Made by a program: the position numbers and the translations under genes. A DNA stretch of 59,871 bases from Dehalococcoidia bacterium (lineage in GTDB: Bacteria > Chloroflexota > Dehalococcoidia > SZUA-161 > SpSt-899), in the NCBI GenBank assembly GCA_023271515.1, contig JALPXQ010000001.1, positions 1 to 59,871 of the forward strand, in the 5' to 3' direction. Below the pieces are notes generated by a model. That model saw only the letters and a list, made by a program, of their open reading frames with translations, was not told the DNA's origin and did not search any database. Below are positions 35,466 through 43,911 of this stretch, piece by piece. How positions within the stretch are numbered: the stretch's first letter is position 1; the number at the start of each line of letters is the position of its first letter.

Positions 35466-35673
35466 GGTCACTCAACATGCTCTCTGCTTGTCAACGAGGC
35501 GGCGGTTTTGAGCAATGGCTCTCATGTTCTGCCCCGGTATGGGGGAGGGAGAAGGGCTAGCTTTTAGGGGTTGTCGGTCTCCACTAGTCGACCATCAGTC
35601 ACATTATGAAAAAGATGGAACAGAACAGACAAACGTTAAAATACAAGCTCTGACCCTTCACCAGGGCTTCAAG

Positions 35674-35747
35674 TGGCGCATGGGGGATTCGAACCCCCGA
35701 TCTCCGCCTTGAGAGGGCGGCGTCCTGAACCCCTAGACGAATGCGCC
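35674..35747 (-). tRNA. tRNA-Glu (CUC anticodon)
   Basis: Minus strand. The seven-base acceptor stem GGCGCAT/ATGCGCC, the anticodon stem CCGCC/GGCGG with loop CTCTCAA, and the T arm GGGGG-TTCGAAT-CCCCC all fold. CCA is not encoded. Downstream of tRNA-Gln by three bases. Confidence 0.97.
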
Positions 35748-35750
35748 GTC

Positions 35751-35824
35751 TGGCTGGGGAACCAGGATTCGAACCTGGCCTTGTGGATCCAGAGTCCACC
35801 GTCCTACCGCTAGACGATTCCCCA
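35751..35824 (-). tRNA. tRNA-Gln (CUG anticodon)
   Basis: Minus strand. Acceptor TGGGGAA/TTCCCCA, anticodon stem GTGGA/TCCAC with loop CTCTGGA, T arm CCAGG-TTCGAAT-CCTGG. The 3' CCA is encoded. Transcribed first in a tRNA-Gln/tRNA-Glu pair. Confidence 0.97.
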
Positions 35825-35964
35825 TCGCCACACGCTATCCATTATAGCCGACCTGGTGGAGGTTGGCAAGTTCCAACGACGTGCCCATTGCAAAGGTTGC
35901 ATACCGCGGCAAGTGGTGATAGAATGCAGGCGGGGCACTTGTATTCACTTCAGCGAAAATAAGG

Positions 35965-36543
35965 ATGATTCTCAGCGACCGAACTATAAAAGCGGAGATT
36001 GCCCGGGGACGGCTGATCATCGAGCCACTCGACCCGAGCTGCATCCAGCCGGCAAGCGTGGATGTTCGCCTCGATAAAGGACTTCTCATCTGCAGAACGA
36101 AGCGGCATGAACCCTATATTGATCTGAGACAGGGCCTCGATGACCTCAATCAGCTGGTAGAACTTGAGGAGGATGAGCCTTTCCTGCTTGAGGCCGGCGG
36201 ATTTGTATTGGTGAGCACGCTCGAGTTGATCGGCCTTCCCGATGACATCGTGGCCCGACTGGAAGGCAAAAGCTCTCTCGCCAGGATCGGTCTCCTGGCC
36301 CATTCCACCGCTGGCTATGTCGACCCCGGCTGGCGAGGACATCTGACCTTACATGTATCAAACCTGGCTAAATTCCCCGTCACTCTCTACTATGGCATGA
36401 AGATCGGGCAGATTTCTTTCTTGAGACTCACTTCCCCTGCGGAAAACCTTTACGGCTCATCGAAACTAGGCAGCAAATACCAGGGACAAACAGGACCCAC
36501 TGCTAGCAGATACCACCACAATTTCGAGGCGAATCAACAATGA
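35965..36543 (+). CDS. dcd: dCTP deaminase family protein, catalytic Glu replaced
   Basis: Trimeric dUTPase-fold protein of 192 residues. ILSDRTIKAEI, QPASVDVRLD, GKSSLARIGLL and the C-terminal GSKYQGQTGPT are those of Dcd or the bifunctional dCTP deaminase/dUTPase. The strand that usually reads HITLELSN with the deaminating glutamate reads HLTLHVSN here, so that glutamate is a histidine. The upstream TAGYVDPG is intact. It may have altered chemistry. It overlaps ribD by four bases. Confidence 0.85.
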   Translation: MILSDRTIKAEIARGRLIIEPLDPSCIQPASVDVRLDKGLLICRTKRHEPYIDLRQGLDDLNQLVELEEDEPFLLEAGGFVLVSTLELIGLPDDIVARLEGKSSLARIGLLAHSTAGYVDPGWRGHLTLHVSNLAKFPVTLYYGMKIGQISFLRLTSPAENLYGSSKLGSKYQGQTGPTASRYHHNFEANQQ

Positions 36544-37622
36544 CTACCGACTATATGCAGCACGCCCTCACCCTGGCAAAGAAAGCTCTGGGGAATGCCA
36601 GTCCTAACCCGGCCGTGGGAGCGGTGGTGGTGAACAACGGGAGGATAGTTGGCGAAGGCTATACCCAGCCCCCGGGAGGCCATCATGCCGAGATAGTCGC
36701 CTTGACGCAAGCCGGAGAGGCGGCCAGTGGGGCCGTAATGTATGTCACCCTCGAACCATGTTGTCACTATGGGCGCACCCCGCCGTGTACCCAGGCAATC
36801 ATCACCAGTGGCATCCAGGAAGTCCACCTGGCGATGCTGGATCCGAATCCTCTGGTATGGGGCAAGGGGAGAGAGCAACTGGAGGCCGGCCGGATCAAGA
36901 CCTATCTCGGCGAATATGAACCCGAGGCGCAAGAGATCAACGAATCCTACACCAAATTCATCACCACGGGCATGCCATTCGTCACCGCCAAGTTCGCCAT
37001 GAGCCTTGATGGGAAGACAGCAACCAGGAGCTTCGACTCCCAGTGGATCAGCAACGATTGGTCAAGGGAATACGTTCATCAGGCTCGCTGGATTACCGAT
37101 GCCATTATGGTCGGCCTCAACACGGTGCTAAGGGACAACCCTCGGCTCACAGCAAGGACCACGGAAGGCGAGAGACATCCACTCAGAGTGATCGTTGATA
37201 GTCATGGCCAGACTCCCCCCGCGGCCAGGGCGCTTCAACCCCCGGGCAGAGCGCTGATAGCCACCACGACGGCGATAGAGCTCATCCGGGCGAATCAATA
37301 TGCCGATATGGGCGCCGAGGTATTGACGCTCCCACCCAGGGATGGACTGGTCGATCTCGACAAGCTGCTTAAGGCACTTGGGAAAAGAGAGATCACCAGC
37401 GTGCTGGTGGAGGGTGGAGGCCTGCTCCTGGGCTCATTATTCGATCTTGGACTCGTGGATAAGGTCCTGGTTTTCATCGCCCCGATTATTGTCGGGGGCA
37501 GAGAGGCGATTACCGCAGTGGCTGGTGAGGGCGTGGCATCAATGGCGGAGGCTCTACGATTGAAGCAGATTAGGATAGAGCGGCTCGGGGATGATATAAT
37601 GGTTAGCGGATATACCAGGTGA
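36540..37622 (+). CDS. ribD: bifunctional diaminohydroxyphosphoribosylaminopyrimidine deaminase / reductase RibD
   Basis: Second and third steps of riboflavin synthesis. The N-terminal deaminase has the zinc motif HAEIVAL and TLEPCCHYGRTPPC. The C-terminal reductase begins near FVTAKFAMSLDGKTAT and contains VEGGGLLLGSL. Length 360 residues as usual. The ATG overlaps the dcd stop. First gene of the ribD-ribE-ribBA-ribH operon; no FMN riboswitch is seen upstream. Confidence 0.96.
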   Translation: MTTDYMQHALTLAKKALGNASPNPAVGAVVVNNGRIVGEGYTQPPGGHHAEIVALTQAGEAASGAVMYVTLEPCCHYGRTPPCTQAIITSGIQEVHLAMLDPNPLVWGKGREQLEAGRIKTYLGEYEPEAQEINESYTKFITTGMPFVTAKFAMSLDGKTATRSFDSQWISNDWSREYVHQARWITDAIMVGLNTVLRDNPRLTARTTEGERHPLRVIVDSHGQTPPAARALQPPGRALIATTTAIELIRANQYADMGAEVLTLPPRDGLVDLDKLLKALGKREITSVLVEGGGLLLGSLFDLGLVDKVLVFIAPIIVGGREAITAVAGEGVASMAEALRLKQIRIERLGDDIMVSGYTR

Positions 37623-37626
37623 TGCC

Positions 37627-38250
37627 ATGTTCACCGGAATCGTTGAGGAATTAGGTAGAATCAGGGCTGTGGGAAAGGGTCAGCTTACTGTCGCCGCTCA
37701 AAAGGCATTGGATGGCACCGAGCCGGGAGATAGCATTGCGGTTAATGGGGCTTGCCTCACGGTGATCGCTGTGGGGGATGGAGCTTTCTCCGTCGAGGTC
37801 ATGCCGGAGACCCTGCGTCGCACCAATTTAGGGAACTTGCACCTCGGTGAGACAGTCAATCTGGAGAGGGCCCTGGCAGTGGGTGGTCGCCTCGGCGGAC
37901 ATTTTGTCCAGGGCCATGTTGATGGCACAGGAAGGATTCTTTCGATGACACCCGAGGGCGAGTCGGTTCTAATGAAGATCTCCGCTTCATCGGAGGTAAT
38001 GCACTATCTGGTGGAAAAGGGGTTCATCGCCGTGGACGGCGTCAGTCTCACCATTATCGAGCGAGATGCTACTTCTTTCAGCGTCTCACTGGTGACCTTT
38101 ACCCGGCAAAATACCACGCTAGGAGGCAAACGGCTGGGCGATCCGGTGAACCTGGAAGTTGACATCATCGCCAAGTATGTGGAACGGTTGGCAGGCCGAG
38201 ACAGGCCGGAAATCACCCCCGAATTTCTGGCGGAGCATGGCTTCATGTAG
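37627..38250 (+). CDS. ribE: riboflavin synthase alpha chain
   Basis: Two lumazine-binding repeats in 207 residues. MFTGIVEELG opens the first, ending in NLERAL. The second contains GHFVQGHVDGTG, VDGVSLTI and FTRQNTTLG. It converts two lumazines to riboflavin and a pyrimidine. It lies four bases after ribD. Confidence 0.96.
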   Translation: MFTGIVEELGRIRAVGKGQLTVAAQKALDGTEPGDSIAVNGACLTVIAVGDGAFSVEVMPETLRRTNLGNLHLGETVNLERALAVGGRLGGHFVQGHVDGTGRILSMTPEGESVLMKISASSEVMHYLVEKGFIAVDGVSLTIIERDATSFSVSLVTFTRQNTTLGGKRLGDPVNLEVDIIAKYVERLAGRDRPEITPEFLAEHGFM

Positions 38251-38342
38251 CTATGCTGCAACAGCACCACTGAGTTCCTTGATGCGGCATAATAAATATC
38301 GGAAGTTTTAAGTGCTGAAGGCTAATTTAGGAGGCTCATGAC

Positions 38343-39545
38343 ATGGCACTGGCTACCATCAGGGAGGCAATTGAGGACCTGAAATCTGGGAAATTCATTA
38401 TCGTGGTTGATGATGAAGGGCGTGAGAACGAGGGAGACATTATTGTCGCCGCGGAGAAAGTCACGCCGGAGGCGATCAATTTTATGGCTAAACATGCCCG
38501 AGGGTTGATCTGCGTGCCGATGAATGGTAAGAGGCTCGATGAACTCAGGATACCGTTGATGGTTCGGGAGAACACCGCGCCATTTGATAGCGCCTTCACC
38601 GTATCCGTTGAGGCAAGGCACAAGGTGACCACCGGCATTTCAGCCCACGATCGGGCGACCACGGTGAAAGTGCTCATCGACCCCACCACCAGGCCCGATG
38701 ATATCGTATCTCCCGGTCACATGTTTCCACTGCGCGCTAGAGAAGGCGGCGTTCTGGTGCGGGCGGGCCACACCGAGGCAGCGGTCGACCTCGCCAGGCT
38801 GGCCGGCCTCTATCCCGCGGCGGTGATATGCGAAGTAATGAATGATGATGGCACCATGGCCCGCCTGCCGGATCTGGAGAGGCTGGCAACCGAGTATGGG
38901 TTCAAGATTGTGAGTGTAGCTCAACTGATTGCTTATCGGCGGCGGCACGACACGTTGGTAAAACGGGTAGCAGAGGCCAGGCTACCTACGGCGTATGGTG
39001 AATTCACTGCCATTGCATACCGCAGCGTTATCGACTCTGATGAGCACGTTGCCCTGGTCAAGGGTGAAGTTGACGGAGATGAACCGATATTAGTCCGGGT
39101 GCACAGCGAGTGCCTTACCGGCGATGTCTTCGGCAGCCTTCGTTGCGACTGCGGCAAGCAAATCCCTATGGCCATGGAGGCCATTGCGAGTGAGGGGAGG
39201 GGAGTTTTTCTCTATATGCGCCAGGAAGGTCGGGGCATCGGATTGCACAACAAGATTAAAGCCTACGCCCTTCAGGATCAGGGGATGGATACCGTGGAGG
39301 CTAACGAGGAGCTGGGCTTCCCGCCGGACCTTCGAGAGTATGGCATCGGCGCTCAGATTCTGGTTGACCTCGGGGTGCGCAACATGAGGCTACTCACTAA
39401 CAACCCCAAGAAGGTTATCGGCCTGGGCAGCTACGGCTTGCGGGTAGTTGAGACCCTGCCTATTATGGCCCCGACGACCCCTGAGAACGTGCATTATCTG
39501 GAAACCAAGCGGGAGAAGCTGGGGCACCTGATCAATGTCGGTTAA
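38343..39545 (+). CDS. ribBA: bifunctional DHBP synthase / GTP cyclohydrolase II
   Basis: A 400-residue fusion. The N-terminal half is 3,4-dihydroxy-2-butanone-4-phosphate synthase (VDDEGRENEGD, GRLIC-type region ARGLICVPM, HTEAAVDLARLAG). The C-terminal half is GTP cyclohydrolase II with zinc cysteines in CLTGDVFGSLRCDCG and QEGRGIGLHNKIKAY. It supplies both precursor branches for riboflavin. A Shine-Dalgarno (TAGGAGG) precedes the ATG after a 92-base gap. Confidence 0.96.
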   Translation: MALATIREAIEDLKSGKFIIVVDDEGRENEGDIIVAAEKVTPEAINFMAKHARGLICVPMNGKRLDELRIPLMVRENTAPFDSAFTVSVEARHKVTTGISAHDRATTVKVLIDPTTRPDDIVSPGHMFPLRAREGGVLVRAGHTEAAVDLARLAGLYPAAVICEVMNDDGTMARLPDLERLATEYGFKIVSVAQLIAYRRRHDTLVKRVAEARLPTAYGEFTAIAYRSVIDSDEHVALVKGEVDGDEPILVRVHSECLTGDVFGSLRCDCGKQIPMAMEAIASEGRGVFLYMRQEGRGIGLHNKIKAYALQDQGMDTVEANEELGFPPDLREYGIGAQILVDLGVRNMRLLTNNPKKVIGLGSYGLRVVETLPIMAPTTPENVHYLETKREKLGHLINVG

Positions 39546-39579
39546 GAAACCTCATTAACCATCACACAAGGAGGGAGTT

Positions 39580-40044
39580 TTGGGTAAACGATACGAAGGC
39601 ATGCTGCTAGGAGAGGGCTTAAGGTTTGGTCTCGTTGTTTCCCGATTCAATGAATTCATCACCTCTAAGCTCCTGGAGGGGGCCCAGGATGCCCTTTCCC
39701 GTCACGGAGTCAGGGAAGAGGACATCGAGCTCGCCTGGACCCCGGGCTCCTTTGAGATTCCCCTGGTGGCCAAGAAGATGGCCGAGACGGGGAAGTACGA
39801 CGCGGTTGTTTGTTTGGGCACGGTGATTCGCGGGGGAACACCGCACTTCGACTACATCGCCGCCGAGGTGAGCAGGGGTATCGCCAGCGTAGGACTGGAG
39901 GTGGGAATACCGCTGATCTTCGGAATCATCACCGCCGATACCCTGGACCAGGCCATTGAGCGGGCAGGGACAAAGATGGGGAATGCGGGCTTCAATGCCG
40001 CAATGAATGCCATAGAGATGGCTAACCTGCTCAAATCGCTCTGA
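39580..40044 (+). CDS. ribH: 6,7-dimethyl-8-ribityllumazine synthase
   Basis: A 154-residue lumazine synthase. SRFNEFITSKLLEGA, PGSFEIPLVAKKM, GTVIRGGTPHFDYIA and the catalytic histidine in that motif are present. A TTG start at 39580 is chosen because AAGGAGGGA precedes it and the family begins about there. Last gene of the rib operon, convergent with the EF-Tu-like gene. Confidence 0.95.
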   Translation: MGKRYEGMLLGEGLRFGLVVSRFNEFITSKLLEGAQDALSRHGVREEDIELAWTPGSFEIPLVAKKMAETGKYDAVVCLGTVIRGGTPHFDYIAAEVSRGIASVGLEVGIPLIFGIITADTLDQAIERAGTKMGNAGFNAAMNAIEMANLLKSL

Positions 40045-40076
40045 GTAGGCTACGAGAATCCAATGGCCTCTCACGG

Positions 40077-40331
40077 CTAATCGGTGACTTTGTAGACCTT
40101 ATCGCCGCGCCTGACTCGATCCGGCACTTTGATACCAATGGAATCCCCCGCTTTCCCTTCCTGCACATCTGCGTTATCAATCTGCATGGACTCGACGACG
40201 AGCTCAAGATCGGTGGTGTGCCCCTCGATATGGAGCTTATCCCCTACCTTGATTGACGCTGTCAGATCGATCCCTGCGACTACCGGCCTGGCAAAAAAGG
40301 TACTGACAATCCCGACTTCCACTTCTGCCAT
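40077..40331 (-). CDS. small EF-Tu-domain-like protein
   Basis: An 84-residue beta-barrel protein related to domain 2 of translation elongation factors. It has VGIVSTFFARPVVAGIDL, KVGDKLHIEG, VESMQIDNADVQEGKAGDSIGIKV and RRGDKVYKV, the standard domain-2 pattern. There is no GTPase domain. AGGAGG eight bases upstream fixes ATG 40331. Function unknown; stand-alone versions occur in some anaerobic bacteria and archaea. Confidence 0.75.
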   Translation of the reverse strand: MAEVEVGIVSTFFARPVVAGIDLTASIKVGDKLHIEGHTTDLELVVESMQIDNADVQEGKAGDSIGIKVPDRVRRGDKVYKVTD

Positions 40332-40427
40332 CTCTGGTTCCTCCTTATGCAATTAGCTCATCTCTCCTTATGAGAAAGTCTAGCATTTGGTGGGCACTGA
40401 CGTCAAGTTATGGGGCGGCCACCCAAG

Positions 40428-40456
40428 TTGACAAATAATCCCGTCTGTGCTATTAT
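40428..40456 (+). promoter_or_regulatory. promoter of the V/A-ATPase operon
   Basis: Perfect TTGACA, 17-base spacer, TATTAT. The -10 ends 16 bases before the ATG at 40473, giving a short leader containing AGGGG. Confidence 0.82.
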
Positions 40457-40472
40457 ACCTAGGGGTATTGGT

Positions 40473-40790
40473 ATGGCTGATGAGAAAATGACCGGGACTG
40501 TAGAGACAATCGAGGCTGAGGCCGAGAGAGTGCTCGCCGCAGCCCGGGACAAAGCCAGGGAAATCCTCCTCAAGTCACGAGAGGAAGGAGCTCAAATTCT
40601 TTCATCGAAAGGCGATATGAGCGAGATTCGGGAGGAATGCGAGAGCATTAAGCAGAGGGCCAGGGCAGAAGCGGAGAGAAGGGCAAGGGAGTATAATGAG
40701 GAGGCTTCCAGGATAAGAGCAAATGCTACCACCAGGATAGAGGGGATTGTCAAAGAGATAGCCAGTATCGTAGCCGGGGAGAAAGCGTGA
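40473..40790 (+). CDS. V/A-type ATPase subunit H/G (peripheral stalk)
   Basis: A 105-residue, almost entirely charged helical protein (AEAERVLAAARDKAREILL and repeated Glu/Arg heptads), a coiled coil that pairs with subunit E in the peripheral stalk. Start ATG 40473 follows the promoter directly. Its stop overlaps the GTG start of subunit I (GTGA). First gene of the operon. Confidence 0.8.
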   Translation: MADEKMTGTVETIEAEAERVLAAARDKAREILLKSREEGAQILSSKGDMSEIREECESIKQRARAEAERRAREYNEEASRIRANATTRIEGIVKEIASIVAGEKA

Positions 40791-42802
40791 ACCTACCGCT
40801 GTTACTCAACACGCCGGAACCCATGGTGATGGTGAGGGTGGTAACCACAAGAGACCGTTCCGACGCAACTCTTAAGACCTTACACGAAGAGGGCGTCCTC
40901 CACGTTGAGCAGAGCAAGGAACTGAAGCCGGTTGAGAGGGCGGCTATCGAGGGAGCGCGGAACCGAGTTAGCGAGTCGCTAAAATACATCAATGAAATCC
41001 TATCCTATATCCCCGAGAAAGAGAAGGTCTTCCTGAAGGAAGACCTCACCACCAGGTATCTCCGGCCGTTTGATGAAATCGAGAGCAACACCAGATCGCT
41101 CTACGCCACTCTAACCGACCTCTACAAGAAAGCTGCTGGGCTGGACCGGGAAATCAAGAGGCTGAGGGAGGATAATCGCTACCTTCGGCCACTTAGCGAA
41201 GCGTCCGAGGAAATCGACCTAAACCTGGCCGACTTATCCTTCTGCGGCAATTACCTCTTCTCCAGGGTCTTCGTGTTACCACTCGAGCTTCACCGAGACT
41301 TTCTTGACCGGATTCGGCCCCATACCCTTCACACCGTAGTCGCCACTACAGAGAATGAGGCAGTCGTATATGTGATTGCCAGGGTTGAGGGAAAGAAGGT
41401 CATTGAAGATGCCGCCAGTGACCTGGGCTGCCGGACGCTTGAAATAGCCCCCGAAGACCTCACACTGAAACACTTTCTCGGGATAGTTGAGAGCAGGATC
41501 CAGGGACTTAAGGAGCAACTAACGGCGGTCACCCGAGAGCTTGAGGCCAAGACCAGGGAGCATCTGGCAGAGGTCGTTTTGCTGAAAGAGGTGCTGTCTG
41601 CGGAGAGTGAGCGACTTGCCATTCTGGAGAAGGCCTCGGAGGCAAAGTATGTCACTATGGTTGAGGGCTGGATTCCGGAAGCCAACGTTGAGTCGGCGAT
41701 GCTGCACCTCAAGGAGGCGATTGATATCGTATTCGTCGACGTGCGCGCAGCGACCGAATCAGAGGAGCCCCCAGCGAAATTCAATAACCTCGGTCCGCTT
41801 CGTCCTTTTGAGGTGGTTGTAAAGCTCTTTGGTGTTCCTGGATACAGAGAATGGGATCCTACCCCGATTATTGCCTACACCTTTGCCATCTTCTTTGGGC
41901 TTATGCTCGGGGATGTGATCTACGGACTGGGACTCATACTGGCGGCGAGGTTTATTCTGCCTTCTTTCACCGACGATCCGGAATCCGATAACTTCAAATT
42001 GTTCCAGCGCTTAATCTATACCAGCAGCGTGATCGCCCTTATCGTAGGAGCGGTTACCGGAACCTATCTGGGAGATTTCGGCAAGAGGTTCCTCGGGGTT
42101 TCCAGCGAGAGGTTGGCGATGGTGGAAGCGATCAGAGAAACGCTGATGGATCCCATTTCGTTCATATTGGTCGCGCTGGTGATAGGCATTATTCATGTAA
42201 ACGTCGCTCACCTGCTGGGCTTTATCAGGGGAGCCCGGGAGGGTAATAGAGGGGCAATGCTAAGTCGAGCGGGTATATTCGTCTTCCAGATTTTTGGGAT
42301 ACCGTTTCTCCTTTACAGCATGCTGGATTTTAGGATTGTTCCCGTGGGTGAGGGGGTATACACCGTATTCGGATACCTTACCGCTGCGGGACTGGTGATG
42401 ATCATTGTCGCTGCCTTTATGCAAATGAAGGGCCTGGGAGCGATCTTCTGGCTTTTTGACGTGACTGGAATACTGGGTGATATCATGTCCTATTCACGGT
42501 TGGCCGGCGTGGGTCTGGCCACCTTCTATCTGGCATCCTCATTCAACATGCTCGCAGATATGATCTTTGGTGCTTTGTCAGGTTGGTTGCCGGGTGTTCT
42601 GGGGATCGCCATTGGCGGCATTGCAGCGATTATTATTCTGGTCTTCGCGCACTTACTCAACCTGGCGCTGAGTGGACTGGCGGCCTTCATACACTCGCTG
42701 AGGTTGTGCTTCGTGGAATTCATGTTCAAGTTCTATGAAGGGGGAGGAAGGCAATATGAGCCGTTTTGTCTGAAACCACGCACATTCATCGTTGTGGGGT
42801 AG
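40787..42802 (+). CDS. V/A-type ATPase subunit I (a-subunit)
   Basis: Membrane stator of 671 residues that forms the ion half-channels. The first 330 residues are soluble with coiled coils (for example VTRELEAKTREHLAEV). From about residue 350 there are seven to eight membrane helices, including GLMLGDVIYGLGL and SYSRLAGVGLA, the latter with the essential arginine. GTG at 40787 overlaps subunit H. Confidence 0.93.
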   Translation: MNLPLLLNTPEPMVMVRVVTTRDRSDATLKTLHEEGVLHVEQSKELKPVERAAIEGARNRVSESLKYINEILSYIPEKEKVFLKEDLTTRYLRPFDEIESNTRSLYATLTDLYKKAAGLDREIKRLREDNRYLRPLSEASEEIDLNLADLSFCGNYLFSRVFVLPLELHRDFLDRIRPHTLHTVVATTENEAVVYVIARVEGKKVIEDAASDLGCRTLEIAPEDLTLKHFLGIVESRIQGLKEQLTAVTRELEAKTREHLAEVVLLKEVLSAESERLAILEKASEAKYVTMVEGWIPEANVESAMLHLKEAIDIVFVDVRAATESEEPPAKFNNLGPLRPFEVVVKLFGVPGYREWDPTPIIAYTFAIFFGLMLGDVIYGLGLILAARFILPSFTDDPESDNFKLFQRLIYTSSVIALIVGAVTGTYLGDFGKRFLGVSSERLAMVEAIRETLMDPISFILVALVIGIIHVNVAHLLGFIRGAREGNRGAMLSRAGIFVFQIFGIPFLLYSMLDFRIVPVGEGVYTVFGYLTAAGLVMIIVAAFMQMKGLGAIFWLFDVTGILGDIMSYSRLAGVGLATFYLASSFNMLADMIFGALSGWLPGVLGIAIGGIAAIIILVFAHLLNLALSGLAAFIHSLRLCFVEFMFKFYEGGGRQYEPFCLKPRTFIVVG

Positions 42803-42826
42803 AGTTTTTCGAAAGGAGTGGTTAAA

Positions 42827-43300
42827 ATGATAGTTGATCCAGAATCTTTGGCGCTTCTCGGTGGTGCGATAGCACTGGCAGGAGGTCTGGCAGGCTCATC
42901 GATTGGCATAGCCCAGGCCGCATCCGCCGGGGTGGCCATCCTGGCCGACGATCCCAAGCAGCTCAGGAATGTGATAGTATTGGCATCCCTGCCGATGACA
43001 CAAACTTTCTACGGGCTGATAATCTTGATAATCGTCCTGACAACCGTCATGCCAAAGGTCGCCGATATGGGCGCCGGTTACGGCTTTGCCGTATTAGGAT
43101 GCGGTGTCATCGCCGCCTTAGCGGAAGCCTACTCCGCAGCATATCAGGGATCGGTTTGTGCCTCCGGGATATCTCTTCTGTCCAAGACAAAGGGGCGGAT
43201 ACTTACTAACGCCATGATGTTGGCAGTGTTTGTCGAGCTCCTCGGGGTTCTGGGACTGGTGTTCACCATAATGGCCTTGAGCATGATTGGTGTGATGTAG
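42827..43300 (+). CDS. V/A-type ATPase subunit K (rotor ring), Na+-type signature
   Basis: Four hydrophobic helices in 157 residues, a duplicated hairpin. The ion carboxylate is the Glu of VFVELLGVLGL in helix 4. Helix 2 reads LPMTQTFYG and helix 3 has AYQGSVCASG, matching the Leu-Thr-Gln-Tyr, Gln and Glu ligands of the Na+ ring in Enterococcus NtpK. GAAAGGAG eight bases upstream supports ATG 42827; a GTG at 42818 is in frame. Confidence 0.92.
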   Translation: MIVDPESLALLGGAIALAGGLAGSSIGIAQAASAGVAILADDPKQLRNVIVLASLPMTQTFYGLIILIIVLTTVMPKVADMGAGYGFAVLGCGVIAALAEAYSAAYQGSVCASGISLLSKTKGRILTNAMMLAVFVELLGVLGLVFTIMALSMIGVM

Positions 43301-43309
43301 AGGTGCCAA

Positions 43310-43894
43310 ATGATTACAGGAATGGAGAAGATCAACGAGGCCATCTTAAGCAAGGTGCAGGAAGAAGCCCGGGGTATCATTGCTGAGGCCGAGGAGAAAG
43401 CCAGAGAAGAGGTGGAGAAAGCGCATGGTCTGCTTGAGGCCAGGCTTGAGGAGGAGAGGCGCAAGCTGAGAGCCGAAGCGGAGGTCGAGGCTGCTCGAAT
43501 CCTGGCTCAAGGCTTGATCAGAGCACGGCAGGAGTTGCTGAAAGCCAAGTCTGAGGTCATCGATGAAATAACCCGCAGGGTGAAGGACGCTCTTTCACGA
43601 ACCACAAGCAATGAGGCGGCGCTCGGGGCATTGCTGAGGGAGGCCACCAATGGTCTGGAGACCGACAAATCACAGATATATGTTGCGCCGAGAGATAAGA
43701 ATATCGTGGAGACGATTGTAAGTAAGGACAGAGAACTTTCGGGCATGGTGACGGGGATCAGAGAGGCCGATTTGCTCGGAGGGGTTATCGCCGAGGATAT
43801 TGAAGGTAAGATGAGGATTGATAACTCCTACGAGACCAGGCTTGAGATCCTGCTGCCGAAGATTCTGCCGCAGGTAAGTAAACAGCTTTTCTAG
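43310..43894 (+). CDS. V/A-type ATPase subunit E (peripheral stalk)
   Basis: A 194-residue protein with a long charged N-terminal helix (EARGIIAEAEEKAREEVEKA) and a globular C-terminal domain ending in LLGGVIAEDIEGKMRIDNSYETRL, seen here as LLGGVIAEDIEGK, the family signature. GAGGTG precedes ATG 43310. Confidence 0.9.
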   Translation: MITGMEKINEAILSKVQEEARGIIAEAEEKAREEVEKAHGLLEARLEEERRKLRAEAEVEAARILAQGLIRARQELLKAKSEVIDEITRRVKDALSRTTSNEAALGALLREATNGLETDKSQIYVAPRDKNIVETIVSKDRELSGMVTGIREADLLGGVIAEDIEGKMRIDNSYETRLEILLPKILPQVSKQLF

Positions 43895-43911
43895 CAGAAA
43901 GGGGATATTCC

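Larger units (their letters stand above)
35307..35673 (+). other. intergenic stretch of 367 bases with a promoter and micro-ORF
   Basis: No conventional gene. It holds the promoter at 35354-35382 and the 25-codon frame at 35388-35465. The rest, up to the 3' end of tRNA-Glu, shows no recognisable repeat, terminator or RNA motif. Confidence 0.6.

Noticed and set aside
35840..36540. FMN riboswitch before the riboflavin genes
   Set aside because: The 140 bases before dcd and the ribE-ribBA gap show none of the conserved RFN segments.
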